Below are positions 10,319-19,425 of a stretch of 64,000 bases of DNA, piece by piece. Source of the DNA: Burkholderia ubonensis subsp. mesacidophila (GTDB lineage Bacteria > Pseudomonadota > Gammaproteobacteria > Burkholderiales > Burkholderiaceae); the NCBI RefSeq assembly GCF_002097715.1, contig NZ_CP020738.1:1612001-1676000 (forward strand), written 5' to 3'. Under the pieces are notes generated by a model. It had not been told where the DNA came from. It was given only the letters and a program-made list of their open reading frames with translations, and ran no database searches. Position numbers and translations under genes: made by a program. The first letter of the stretch is position 1. Every line of letters begins with the position of its first letter.

Positions 10319-12079
10319 ATGAAAATAACAAAACGGCTGGCGGCGCTGCCGATCGCAGCCTTGGTATCGCTCGGGGTACAGGCCCAACAGGCACCGACAC
10401 CTGCCGACCAAGCCGCCGCCGCACGGGCGAACGCGGAACAGGATCGGCAAGCGCAGCAGCAACGCGACGCGCAACAGCGCGACGCGACCGTACGCGCCCC
10501 TTCCGTGCGCTCGGAAGTGCCGCACATCGAAGCGTATCCGGCGCTTCCCACTGAAACGCCGTGCTTCCGCATCGACCGCTTCTCGCTCGAGGTGCCGAGT
10601 TCGTTGCCTGACACTGCGAAGGCTCAAGGCGCGTCCGCACTGCCGATGGATCGCTTCGCGTTTGCCCGCGAATGGCTGAGCCACTACGCCGGGCAATGCG
10701 TCGGCAAGCAAGGCGTTGACGTGCTGGTCAAGGGACTGTCTCAGTCGATATTGGCCCGCGGCTACGTCACCACGCGCGTGCTCGTTCCCGAGCAGGATCT
10801 ATCGAGCGGCGCGCTCGAACTTTCCCTGATCCCCGGCGTGATTCGTCACGTGCGCTTCGCCGACGACAAGCTGCGCGGCACGTGGAAGACAGCCTTTCCC
10901 ACTGGCGACGGCGAGATCCTGAACCTGCGCGACCTCGAACAAGGCCTGGAGCAGATGAAGCGCGTATCGAGCCAGGACGTCTCGATGCAAATCGTTCCGG
11001 GCGACCTGCCGGGCGAAAGCGACGTGGTGCTCGACGTGAAGCGCGCGAAACCGTGGACCGTTGTCGCGTCGATCGACAACTCCGGCACGCGCGCCACCGG
11101 CAAACTGCAAGGCAATCTGTCAATCGGCATCGACAATCCGCTCGGCCTGAACGATGTCCTCAACGTCGGCGTGAGCCAGGATCTGGAGTTCGGCGACAAG
11201 CGCCTCGGCTCGCATGGCTGGAACGCCCTCTATTCGATTCCGTGGGGCTATTGGACGGCGGCGCTGTCCGCGTACACGAACAGCTACTATCAGCAGATTG
11301 CCGGCGTGAACCAGACGTTCGTCGCGAGCGGCAATTCGAAGACGGTCGATTTCAAACTGGCCCGTGTGCTCGCGCGCAGCCAGAACGACGTGTTCGGCGC
11401 GTACTTCCGACTGTCGCGCCGTTTCGGCCAGAGCTTCATCGAGGATACGGAAATCACGCAGCAGCGCCGCAACAACACGATCATCGAAATCGGCCTAACC
11501 GACCGCCATTACTTCGACGGTGCGCAGTTCGACGGCTCGCTTGCGTATCGTCAAGGCATTGGCGGGTTCGGTGCGCAGGCCGACACAATGGCGGCAGGAG
11601 GTGGCCCGACTTATCGCTTCAAGATGGCCGTGCTCGACGCGAACCTGTCGGTGCCGTTCGCGATCGGCAAACAGCCATTTCGCTATGTCGGAACATTTCA
11701 CGGCCAGTCCACCGGAAACACGTTGTCCTACATCGATGACCTGACGATCGGCAGCCGCTACACGGTACGCGGCTTCGACGGCGAAACGATGCTGGCGGCG
11801 GCGCGCGGCTTCTACGGGCGCAATGAATTGCAGATGCCCATCGGCCAAACGGGACAAGCGGTTTATGCCGGGCTGGATTACGGCCGCGTATGGGGACCGC
11901 AGCCGATCGCGCTCGTTGGTACGCAACTGGCCGGTGCGGTGATCGGCGTCAAGGGCAGCGTCGGCACGTGTTTCGGTGCGTATGCGTATGACCTCTTTGC
12001 GGGCACGCCCGTCTACAAGCCATCCGGATTTCAGACTGCTCGCGCGACGGTTGGATTTCAGGTGACCGCGCAGTTCTAG
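10319..12079 (+). CDS. bcpB: Two-partner secretion outer-membrane transporter (TpsB/ShlB/FhaC family)
   Basis: 586 aa. An N-terminal signal peptide (about residues 1-23, ending VQAQQ) is followed by a Gln/Ala/Arg-rich linker. POTRA-type modules follow around residues 70-240, with the family phrase 'TRVLVPEQDL..GALELSLIPG' near 150-175. The rest is a 16-strand-type beta barrel. The Omp85/TpsB signature VRGF lies at residues 483-486, and the chain ends in Phe, as expected for a BAM substrate. It exports the CDI adhesin encoded upstream across the outer membrane. The start is supported by an upstream AGGGAAG and the signal peptide. Length is normal for the family. Confidence 0.95.
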   Translation: MKITKRLAALPIAALVSLGVQAQQAPTPADQAAAARANAEQDRQAQQQRDAQQRDATVRAPSVRSEVPHIEAYPALPTETPCFRIDRFSLEVPSSLPDTAKAQGASALPMDRFAFAREWLSHYAGQCVGKQGVDVLVKGLSQSILARGYVTTRVLVPEQDLSSGALELSLIPGVIRHVRFADDKLRGTWKTAFPTGDGEILNLRDLEQGLEQMKRVSSQDVSMQIVPGDLPGESDVVLDVKRAKPWTVVASIDNSGTRATGKLQGNLSIGIDNPLGLNDVLNVGVSQDLEFGDKRLGSHGWNALYSIPWGYWTAALSAYTNSYYQQIAGVNQTFVASGNSKTVDFKLARVLARSQNDVFGAYFRLSRRFGQSFIEDTEITQQRRNNTIIEIGLTDRHYFDGAQFDGSLAYRQGIGGFGAQADTMAAGGGPTYRFKMAVLDANLSVPFAIGKQPFRYVGTFHGQSTGNTLSYIDDLTIGSRYTVRGFDGETMLAAARGFYGRNELQMPIGQTGQAVYAGLDYGRVWGPQPIALVGTQLAGAVIGVKGSVGTCFGAYAYDLFAGTPVYKPSGFQTARATVGFQVTAQF

Positions 12080-12231
12080 GCAGGGCGTCGGCATAGTGGA
12101 CGACACACTAACGGCAGGGCCTGCAGGTGCCCGACGAGGCCGGGTGCGAATGGGGGATTATCCGACGCACGCTGGTTCGCACCTGCACATACAGGTGCGC
12201 GCCACGGCCGACGGAACCGGCGCGATGACCC

Positions 12232-12506
12232 TCAATCCCCGGGAACGAAGGCCGGATTGAAAACCATCTCCCACAGATGGCCGTCCGGATCCTGAAAATA
12301 TCCGGAATAACCGCCCCAGAAGGTCGTGCCTGCGGGCTTCACGAGCCGAGCGCGCCAGCTTCAGGCCGCTCTGGAGATCGAGGAATGCGACTGCGCCATG
12401 TTCGAACGATGCCTTCCGTTTCCAGCCCCAGGCCGTCGCGGTAGAAGCGCATTGCCGTTTCCAGATCGCCGACGCGGATTGTCAGTACCCTGATTCTTGG
12501 TTTCAT
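12232..12506 (-). pseudogene. VOC/glyoxalase-family protein, frameshifted
   Basis: Translation from 12506 begins MKPRIRVLTIRVGDLETAM and continues as a typical VOC family N-terminus (FYRDGLGLETEGI). It then leaves frame near 12405. A second frame gives FEHGAVAFLDLQSGLKLA, and a third gives VKPAGTTFWGGYSGYF and a DPDGHLWE motif, ending at 12232. Two frameshifts are therefore needed to restore a protein of about 90-100 aa, and one short internal loss is possible. The fragment is shorter than an intact VOC protein (about 120-140 aa). It lies 38 bases after the DUF2182 gene in the same orientation, so it was probably the last gene of that operon. Confidence 0.8.
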
Positions 12507-12544
12507 GTGGCGGCCTTCGAGGTCAGGTAAGGGAAGTGCACCGA

Positions 12545-13336
12545 TCACGCCAGCAGCGTCGCGCCGGCCCACGCGATCAATACGACGCCCAGCGCACGGC
12601 CGATGCGCTCGCCGCCGGGCAGGATCTTCTCCATGAAGACGATGAGCGACAACGCGGCGATCCAGACGAGATTCATCACGCCGCCGACAAACAGAAGCGC
12701 CATCAGCAGCCAGCAGCAGCCGACGCAGTAAAGGCCGTGGCGCAGTCCGAGCCGGAAACTGCCGGCGACGCCGGGCCGCCAATGCATGGTGAGGAACTTC
12801 ACCGGCGAGCGGCATTGCGTGAGGCACGCTCGCTTGAACGGCGAAAGCTGATAAATCCCGGCCGCGGCCAGAACGATCGCGGAAAGGAGCGCGCTTTTCG
12901 ACCACAGCCTCATTGCCGAAATGAGGCCGGTTGGCTGCAGCATTTTCTGCAACGATGCCGCACCGATCGAAAACGCCAGCCAGGCCGTCAGGTAGCCGGC
13001 CAGTAGCACCAGCGACGGCGCGGACGACGCTCCGTCGGCCGCGCCGTAATGTCGCAAGACGCGCCGGTACAGCAGGATGAGCGGCGCAGCACCGGGCGTC
13101 ATCATCGCGATGATCATCGTCCACCACATGACGATCACGGTCGCCAACGACGGATCCATGCTGCCGATGCCGTGCGGCAGGCGATGCGGGAAGAGCGTGA
13201 CGGCCGTCATGTCGAGCGCCGACATGCCCATTCCCGCGCCTGTCCACAGGTAGAGCCACGACAGCGCGACGACGGCTGCCATGCCGAGCGCAGTGACGAC
13301 GCGCTCGTGCCTGAGGAGAGGGTCGATGCCGATCAT
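12545..13336 (-). CDS. DUF2182 integral membrane protein
   Basis: 263 aa. The start MIGIDPLLRHERVV was chosen because its ATG overlaps the stop of the upstream DUF1326 gene (ATGA, 13333-13336); the frame is open much further upstream only as a shadow of that gene. Five or six hydrophobic segments are visible, among them MAAVVALSWLYLWTGAG and the later SAIVLAAAGIYQLSPFK. A Cys-rich loop (K-x-x-C-L-x-x-C near the middle) and MHWRPG/GLYCVGCCWL in the second half are typical of this family of predicted metal-binding membrane proteins. DUF1326 and DUF2182 genes are often paired. The biochemical role is not known. Confidence 0.85.
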   Translation of the reverse strand: MIGIDPLLRHERVVTALGMAAVVALSWLYLWTGAGMGMSALDMTAVTLFPHRLPHGIGSMDPSLATVIVMWWTMIIAMMTPGAAPLILLYRRVLRHYGAADGASSAPSLVLLAGYLTAWLAFSIGAASLQKMLQPTGLISAMRLWSKSALLSAIVLAAAGIYQLSPFKRACLTQCRSPVKFLTMHWRPGVAGSFRLGLRHGLYCVGCCWLLMALLFVGGVMNLVWIAALSLIVFMEKILPGGERIGRALGVVLIAWAGATLLA

Positions 13337-13977
13337 GCGGCGGTGCGATGCCGGATCAGTCCCGTGTTGTTCATGTGCAGTCGCGCGAATTGCGCGTAGG
13401 TATCCTTGAGATCCAGTGCGATGTTTCCGCGCGAACGGCTGGCGCCGGAGCCGATCTCGGCCAGTTCGTATTCGAAACCGTGCGGCAGGTCGATCCGGGC
13501 GCGATGTTCGGCGCCCGTCACCGGATTGCGGATCGGTTCCCCGACGACGTCGAAAATGCCTTCGACATGAATCCGGCCGCGTCGGGCGTCGACGTCCACG
13601 TCGAAGTCGATTTTCGCAAAGATCGGATCGAACGCGTGCTCGAGCGTCGACGCGAATACCGAGAACATCGTGGCGAACGGTTCGGTGTCCTGCCCCGTCA
13701 TGATTTTCAGAACGGCGTCGCGCTGCGCCGGGCTGGCCCGTTCGTCGACGATCGGCTGGCACTTGCCCTTGCCTTCGTGGATGGGGCCCGGCCACTGGAA
13801 CACCACCGCGAGGTTGACGCCATCGAGCCGCACGTCGCCGTAATGGCCGCTGCCGATCGAAATCGCGCCCATCGCTTCGCAAAAGCCGTTGGTCGGCGGC
13901 GCGCTGAACTGGCAAGGGCAACCGTATGAGCAATTGCAGTTCATCAGTTCGGTGCCTTGAATTTCCCAGGGCGTCAT
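13333..13977 (-). CDS. DUF1326 domain protein
   Basis: 214 aa. The start at 13977 (MTPWEIQGTELMNCNC) is set by an AAGGAG ribosome site just upstream; longer in-frame extensions are low-complexity and not coding-like. The N-terminal C-x-C-x4-C-P-C cluster (NCNCSYGCPC, about residues 14-23) is the family hallmark and could bind a metal. The rest is a beta-rich domain with a 'PVTGAEHRARIDLPHGFEYELAEIGSG' type segment, also characteristic. It is translationally coupled to the DUF2182 membrane protein, so the two probably act together at the membrane. The reaction or ligand is unknown. Confidence 0.88.
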   Translation of the reverse strand: MTPWEIQGTELMNCNCSYGCPCQFSAPPTNGFCEAMGAISIGSGHYGDVRLDGVNLAVVFQWPGPIHEGKGKCQPIVDERASPAQRDAVLKIMTGQDTEPFATMFSVFASTLEHAFDPIFAKIDFDVDVDARRGRIHVEGIFDVVGEPIRNPVTGAEHRARIDLPHGFEYELAEIGSGASRSRGNIALDLKDTYAQFARLHMNNTGLIRHRTAA

Positions 13978-14127
13978 GACAGTGCTCCTTGCGCGCCGAG
14001 TCGAGTCGCGTCGTTCGAATCTAGTGCACGCGCTGGGGGAAGTCAAAGCGGGCCTTGCCGCCGTTCGAAACTGCGCGATCGGCGGTGGCGGTGGTTGTGC
14101 GGGCAAGATCCCGATGCTGCGCCAAAT

Positions 14128-14484
14128 TCAACGCGTGACGAACGGCGCGGCGGCGTCCGGCGCTGTCCGTGCATGCTTGCGCTGCCGCAACAGCGCGACG
14201 CGGCAATTCCCCAGCGCGGTATCGCGGCCGCCGTCGTCGAGCAGCGCGAGATCGACGCGCATCACGTTGGGCGTGACCACGTCGTCGCCGTCGTTGCCGA
14301 GCGTTTTCGGCGTATGGACCGAACCGGCGTGCGCGACCCAGTCGTATTCGACGTAGCGCCTCGCGCCGTGCAATGTATAGACGAACATCTGCCCGTCGTG
14401 ACAATGGCGCGGCAGCGTCGGGCCGGCGCGCATATTCGGCAGCGCGGTCAGCGTGTCCTCGGCCGCGTTGATGTGCAGGTATTT
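14128..14484 (-). pseudogene. Cupin (dihydroxyacetophenone dioxygenase-like), decayed paralogue
   Basis: The frame from KYLHINAAEDTLTAL at 14484 down to the stop at 14128 is closely similar to the last ~125 residues of the intact cupin gene at 18713-19204, including the shared ending HARTAPDAAAPFVTR. This copy lacks the N-terminal ~37 residues; the upstream sequence is unrelated and has no start in frame near the junction. It also carries an 8-residue deletion between two AGS motifs (AGSVHTP here, AGS...AGSVHTP in the intact gene), and one metal-site residue is changed (HCHDGQ versus HRHDGQ). I read it as an older, truncated duplicate. Confidence 0.82.
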
Positions 14485-15021
14485 GAAACTGAAATAGATT
14501 GCGTCGGTTTTCAGGGCGCGAACTTGCGCGGTGCCACCACCTCGGCAGTCGGATGGCGCCCCGCAAACAAGCCGGGTTCGGTCAGCTTGGACAGCACGAA
14601 CTGTCCGATGATTTCGGCTATCACGACATCACGATTCCGAACGGTTGGCGTATTCGGCATTGGCGCGACGCGCACGTGGATGACCCGGTAGGTTGCTAGG
14701 GCGATGGTCGCCAAGGGCCAGGGGCATGCGGAGGAATCGGAGTGGTTTGGGTAAGTGGGTGACTGTGTTCGGCATTTCAGGAGGGATCCAGAGCATTTCC
14801 GCTATTTTGGGATCCTGTAATAAAAAAGATAAGTAAGCTTGAATATTGTATGGAGATGGTCGGGTTTCTTGATTTGGTCAGGTCGCATTGCTTCGCATCT
14901 GTTGATTATTTGTGAAATTCAATTCGTCCATGCATCGATTTGAATCCAATCAATCGGACTGCATATTAGAGATGCTTGAAAGGAGACGCCGACCGTGAGC
15001 TGATCGATATGAGGTGGAAAG
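14485..15021. other. Non-coding / degraded region
   Basis: About 540 bases. A 67-codon minus-strand frame (14511-14714) has no recognisable content and ends just upstream of the cupin remnant. From 14750 the sequence becomes AT-rich (runs of A and T around 14818-14940), unlike the flanking coding DNA. I see no RNA gene or terminator. Confidence 0.5.
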
Positions 15022-15516
15022 ATGAAAAGGTGCTCTCCCATTTCGCTGGGCGCCACGCTTTACATGCCTGCCACGCTCGACGAGCGCATCCTCGCACTGC
15101 GCATCGGCGCGAACGACCCGCTCGGCTGCCTGGGGTTGCGGCGGCACCCGACATTCGCGCTGTACGACACGCCGATGGGCTACGTGACTCCGATGTTGTG
15201 CGGCGTCATGGACGCGCAGGGCTTTGCACTGACTGCCGCCGTCTTCGAGCGTATCGCGACGCCTGATTTGCTTGAGAAGAAGCTGGCCCCGGACATCTCG
15301 CCTGCACTGGTCGGCAAGGCGGTCAATCATCCTGCGCAGATCGAACCGATCAACTATGCGTTTCGCGTCGGCGCAAACGATCTCGACTGCGCTCGGTTGA
15401 TCGAGGAGGGGAGTGTCCCCGCCGTGTTCAAGTTCGACGGCGCGATGTGCGAGCCGGCGACGCGTTACCGCTGGGCATCCAACATCGTCGATCGCGCGAA
15501 GTGGTACGGCGTTCGA
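15022..15516 (+). pseudogene. HpcH/HpaI aldolase / citrate lyase-family protein, internally deleted
   Basis: The translated frame starts MKRCSPISLGATLYMPAT, which matches the start of this family, then jumps directly to a segment from the second half (LDERILALRIGANDPLG, LYDTPMGYV, GFALTAAVFERI, LVGKAVNHPAQIEPIN). It ends with the family C-terminus MCEPATRYRWASNIV...AKWYGVR at 15516. Roughly half the usual ~300-residue protein, including the first catalytic half, is missing. After 15516 the frame runs on without homology into a different gene remnant. The protein cannot be a working lyase. Confidence 0.78.
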
Positions 15517-15565
15517 AGCCAAGGCTGCGGTGCCGGACAATGTCGCACGCGCGCAATCGCATGTC

Positions 15566-16054
15566 ATGTCGTCGTTTCGTCCTGGTTTGTTCGCCGAACG
15601 CAATTTCAGCATTGGGTTCGTAGGCAACCTCGTCTGCCCGATTGGCACGAGCGCTGTACCATTTCCGCTGCCTCTGCCGATGCAGATCGGATTCGGCTAC
15701 TTGCCGCTTCATGCCGGGCTGCTCATGCAGCCGGTGGTGATCGCAGGCGTGTTGGCAAAATGCTGGATCAGGCCACTGATCGATCGTTTCGATCATGCTC
15801 CGTTCCTGAAAATCAATACGCTGATTATCTGCGCGGCAATCTTCCGGCTCGCATCCATCTCGCTTGTCACGCCGCTTCTCGGGGATTGCGCACTGCTGGC
15901 GGTAACCAGTGCAGCCAATTCCATGCAGTTCGCCGCGATGGACCGCGTTGTGCTGAAAGACCCGCCCGGTCGGGATGCCAGCAGCGGCAACAGCCTGTTC
16001 TCGATGGTGCAGATGCCGGCGATCGGTCTCGGCATATCGGCCGGTGGCGGTTGA
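15566..16054 (+). pseudogene. DHA2-type MFS drug transporter, C-terminal fragment
   Basis: From MSSFRPGLFAERNFSIGF the frame gives transmembrane-type sequence ('FLP/PLPMQIGFGYLPLHAGLLMQPV', 'RDASSGNSLFSMVQM') characteristic of the last third of 14-helix EmrB/QacA-like transporters. All N-terminal helices are absent, and the frame stops at 16054 inside what should be another helix (GISAGGG then stop). Several positions look eroded: prolines or charged residues sit inside helices. This is a remnant, lying directly after the citrate-lyase-family remnant. Confidence 0.78.
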
Positions 16055-16952
16055 GTGCTTGATCGCAGGGCATTCAAATGCCACTCGGTTCGAAATGCAG
16101 ATGAGTTTCATGCTTGATGGAGCGGTGACGATTGAGTCTGCTTTCGTGCTCGCAAGCTGGAAGGGAAGTCTGTCATGGAGAAAGCGTCCGTGCAGGGGAG
16201 GAGGGGGATTTCAAGCGAAAAAAGTTGTCCGGAGTGTGAACGGCAGGCGAGAGAAGGTGCTATCAGCGGTGTGGCGCAAGAAAAACGCATGCTTGCAGAT
16301 AAGCCTGTTCAGATTTGAATTCACGCTTTCTTAATAATTCATTCAGTATTTCTATTCATGTTGCATGTCGGCCATTCCTCGTTTCGAGCCGATTGAAGTG
16401 CGGCGCGCGGTGGCGGCGGGAGGGAGCGGCATGCCCCTGGGTGCTTGAAACCCCGGTGTTGGCGGTCGGTGTCGAATGCGTGTCGCTGTATGATCCGGCG
16501 CGGAGCTTGTCGGTGGCGGCGCGGGCATTTCGCGAGATCGAAAGCGCGAATCTCGCGCTGGAGTGTCTTTGGCAGATGCTTTACGGATGAGTGCCGTTCG
16601 CTCGCCGCGTTGATTCGGCTGCTTGAGCGGATTCATCGAAGATCTTTTTTGGCTTGCTTCATGGCCTGAAAGGCTGTGAGGCATGAAAAAGTCTGTTGAC
16701 GATTTAAGAGTCAATCATGCCGAATATAGTTGGCATGACAAATCTAATGTGGATGTGAATTGAGTAATTCAAACGGGAAGAAGGGGGCGATGGTGCTATA
16801 TGACACTTTAATTTAGGTGGCGAGCTCTAAATGGAGTTGTTGTGTTGACATGAAATTAGTAGTGCGTGCTAACTAGATGGGCGTTGGAGTGGCGGGCGTC
16901 ACTGCCCGGATGAAGGGGTGTTGTTCTTTACTTTTATTGCTAAGGGGAATTT
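16055..16952. other. Gene-poor stretch
   Basis: About 900 bases with no supportable gene. Short frames on both strands (for example 91 codons at 16315 and 120 codons on the minus strand at 16352-16714) lack coding features and overlap each other. The last 200 bases (16720-16950) are AT-rich and probably contain the promoter of the downstream hydrolase gene; AAGGGGA at 16942 is its ribosome site. Confidence 0.5.
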
Positions 16953-18671
16953 ATGAATATTCTACGTTTGCTCGCCGGCCTTGGTTTGGCGCTGGCGGCG
17001 TCCTTGTCGCATGCCGCGATTGCGTGCCGACCGGCGACGCCGGCCGAAGCAGCGATCTATACCACGACGTCCGCGTTTCCGGGGGTGGTTTCTCCGAAGG
17101 ACGGCACGTGCTGGGTCAACAATCTCATCGTGACGATGCCGGACGGTACGAAGCTGACCGCGAATGCCGCGCTGCCAAAAATCGTCAGCGCGGATCAGAA
17201 GTTTCCGAGTATCGTCATGATCGCCAGTTGGGCCACGCCGGATTTCATCGAGTATCGCGGCCAGCAGCAACGCCTCGCGCAAGATGGCTACATCGTCCTG
17301 AGCTATACGGCCCGCGGCTTCTACCTGTCGGGCGGACAGGTTGGCGTGGCGAGTCCGCAGGACATGCAGGACGTCTCGTCGGTGGTGGACTGGGTGATCG
17401 CCAATACGCAGGCAGACGCTGACCGGCTGGCCGTCAGTGGCATCTCCTACGGCGCGGGTATGTCGTTGATGGCGCTGGCTCATGACCCACGGCTGAAGAC
17501 GGCGGTCGCCTTTTCGGGGTGGGGCGATCTGGTCGACCAGTTGTATCAGGGGGACTCCCCGAACGCGACCTGGTCGGCCCTCCTGTTCCTGTCGGGGAAG
17601 GTGACGGGGCGTCTCGATCCGATCGTGGACCAGTACATCAATGCGCTGCTCGATCCGAACACGCCCGAAGCCAAGATCAACGAGATCCGCGCATGGGCCA
17701 AGGTTCGTTCGCCTTCGTCCTATATCGACGCCATCAACCGGCGCGGCGCGCCGGTGTTCATCGGCAAGAATTTTCAGGACGATATGTTCACGCCGAATTC
17801 GTCGATGAGGATGTTTGCGGCACTCACCGGCCCCAAAAAGTTGCTGTTGAGCCCCGGTGTTCATGCGCAGGCGGAAGTCAGCGGCGCGGTGCTCGGTGTG
17901 CCGAACTATCCGTACGATCAGGCGCACCGCTGGTTCGACCGCTGGCTGAAGGGCGTGCAGAACGGCGTGGATACCGAGCCAAAGGTCTCGATGCAGGTCA
18001 AGTTCACCGATACGAGGGATGTGTTCGAAACGTGGCCGGCCAGCAACGTAAGTACACAGACGCTGTACGTCGGGCCGCGCGGCCCGATCCGCTGGGATTT
18101 GAGCTGCTTATGTGCGAAAGGCACGGCGGGCGACCTGCTGGGCGCGCCGAACCGGACGCCGGGCTCCGACCTGATCCAGAATCTCTTCGACACCACTGCG
18201 ACGAGCGGCCCCATTCCGGTGGTTTCGACCTTCGGCGAAAGCGTGGGGGCGCCCGTGGTGAACGCGTTGTCGACGGTGAACCTTGCGGCAGGCGTGCGCT
18301 ATGAAGGCGCGCCGCTCCGGTCGCCGATGCGCCTGCGCGGCATTCCGACGCTGAACCTGCGCGTGACGCCGTCGCAGGCGCGTGCCCAGGTGGTCGCGTA
18401 TCTGTACGACGTCGATGCACTCGGTGTGGGTACGCTGATTACGCATGGCACGCGCTCGCTGCACCGGGCCACACCGGGGGCGACGATCGATTTTCCGATC
18501 GAGTTTTCCGGGACAGCCTATGACGTGCCGGCCGGCCATCATATCGGTATCGTGCTGGATACCTTCGACAGCCTGTATGGGCAGCCGGTCAATCCGGGCG
18601 AACGCTTCGGTGTGAAGTTCGAGTTCGATCCGACCAGGCAGTCGACGCTGGCGTTGCCAGTACGACTTTGA
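16953..18671 (+). CDS. Exported CocE/NonD-family (S15) alpha/beta hydrolase
   Basis: 572 aa. A signal peptide (about residues 1-21, MNILRLLAGLGLALAASLSHA) directs it out of the cytoplasm. An alpha/beta hydrolase domain follows, with the nucleophile motif G-I-S-Y-G (Ser165), a likely acid at Asp276 or Asp277 (FQDDMF) and His304 (GVHAQ). The second half (from about 390) is the jelly-roll-like X-Pro dipeptidyl-peptidase C-terminal domain ('LRGIPTLNLRVTPSQARAQVVAYLYDV'). Members cleave amide or ester bonds; the substrate cannot be read from the sequence. AAGGGGA lies upstream of the ATG. It stands alone and converges on the cupin gene with 41 bases between stops. Confidence 0.88.
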   Translation: MNILRLLAGLGLALAASLSHAAIACRPATPAEAAIYTTTSAFPGVVSPKDGTCWVNNLIVTMPDGTKLTANAALPKIVSADQKFPSIVMIASWATPDFIEYRGQQQRLAQDGYIVLSYTARGFYLSGGQVGVASPQDMQDVSSVVDWVIANTQADADRLAVSGISYGAGMSLMALAHDPRLKTAVAFSGWGDLVDQLYQGDSPNATWSALLFLSGKVTGRLDPIVDQYINALLDPNTPEAKINEIRAWAKVRSPSSYIDAINRRGAPVFIGKNFQDDMFTPNSSMRMFAALTGPKKLLLSPGVHAQAEVSGAVLGVPNYPYDQAHRWFDRWLKGVQNGVDTEPKVSMQVKFTDTRDVFETWPASNVSTQTLYVGPRGPIRWDLSCLCAKGTAGDLLGAPNRTPGSDLIQNLFDTTATSGPIPVVSTFGESVGAPVVNALSTVNLAAGVRYEGAPLRSPMRLRGIPTLNLRVTPSQARAQVVAYLYDVDALGVGTLITHGTRSLHRATPGATIDFPIEFSGTAYDVPAGHHIGIVLDTFDSLYGQPVNPGERFGVKFEFDPTRQSTLALPVRL

Positions 18672-18712
18672 TGGTGGCGACGGTTGCTTGAACGGCGAGG
18701 ATGCCGTAGCGC

Positions 18713-19204
18713 TCAGCGGGTGACAAACGGCGCGGCAGCATCCGGCGCCGTGCGCGCATGCTTGCGTTGCCGCAACAGCGCGACGCGGCAATTCTCCCGC
18801 GCGGTCTCGCGGCCGTCGTCGTCGAGCAGCACGAGATCGCCGCGCATCACGTTGAACGTGATCACGTCTTCGCCGTCGTTGCCAAGCGTTTCCGGCGTAT
18901 GGACCGAGCCGGCCGGCTCGAGCACCGTCGAGCCGGCATGCGCGACCCAATCGTATTCGACGTAGCGCCACGCGCCCTGCAAGGTATAGACGAACACCTG
19001 CCCGTCGTGACGATGGCGCGGCAGCGTGCGGCCGGCGGGCATCTTCAGCAGCGCGGTCAGCGTGTCCTCGGCCGCGTTGATGTGCAGGTACTTGATCGCG
19101 AGGCCCGGCAGGTCCGGGCTCATCGGCAGCCACGGCAGCGCGTCGCCGGGCAGGCACGAGATCGGCGGCAGGTCGGTCGGGAGCGGAATGGACGGGGGCG
19201 TCAT
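18713..19204 (-). CDS. Cupin-domain protein, 2,4'-dihydroxyacetophenone dioxygenase-like
   Basis: 163 aa. A Pro-rich N-terminus is followed by a cupin barrel. The segment PRHRHDGQVFVYTLQGAWRY (about residues 61-80) is the first cupin motif, with two His as likely metal ligands. The second half has AGSVHTPETLGND and VMRGDLVLLDDDG. The family label (cupin_7/ChrR-like, annotated in many genomes as 2,4'-dihydroxyacetophenone dioxygenase) is known, but the substrate is not established here. A truncated paralogue lies 4.6 kb upstream (14128-14484). The neighbours do not suggest a pathway. Confidence 0.82.
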   Translation of the reverse strand: MTPPSIPLPTDLPPISCLPGDALPWLPMSPDLPGLAIKYLHINAAEDTLTALLKMPAGRTLPRHRHDGQVFVYTLQGAWRYVEYDWVAHAGSTVLEPAGSVHTPETLGNDGEDVITFNVMRGDLVLLDDDGRETARENCRVALLRQRKHARTAPDAAAPFVTR

Positions 19205-19425
19205 GGCGGGAACGGGGCCGGTGAGGTCAGGGAAGGGGGCATTATCGCAGAGGGAGGGGCCGACTTCCTGGCTTTGGGTGATCCAACGTTGCGATCGAGT
19301 CGCCGCGTTGTGACGGCCGTTCTGTCACGAACATTGTTGCAAACCATTTCCATTCGCTGGACGTATGCGTGGCTAGCGGTTGATCCTTCAGCTTCCGAGA
19401 AAAAGCATAACGCTGAGAGAACACG

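Noticed and set aside
14511..14714. A 67-codon minus-strand frame before the cupin remnant
   Set aside because: No homology recognised and no ribosome site; it could be chance.
16352..16714. A 120-codon minus-strand frame in the gene-poor stretch
   Set aside because: Low-complexity Pro/Arg/Ser composition and overlap with equally weak plus-strand frames.
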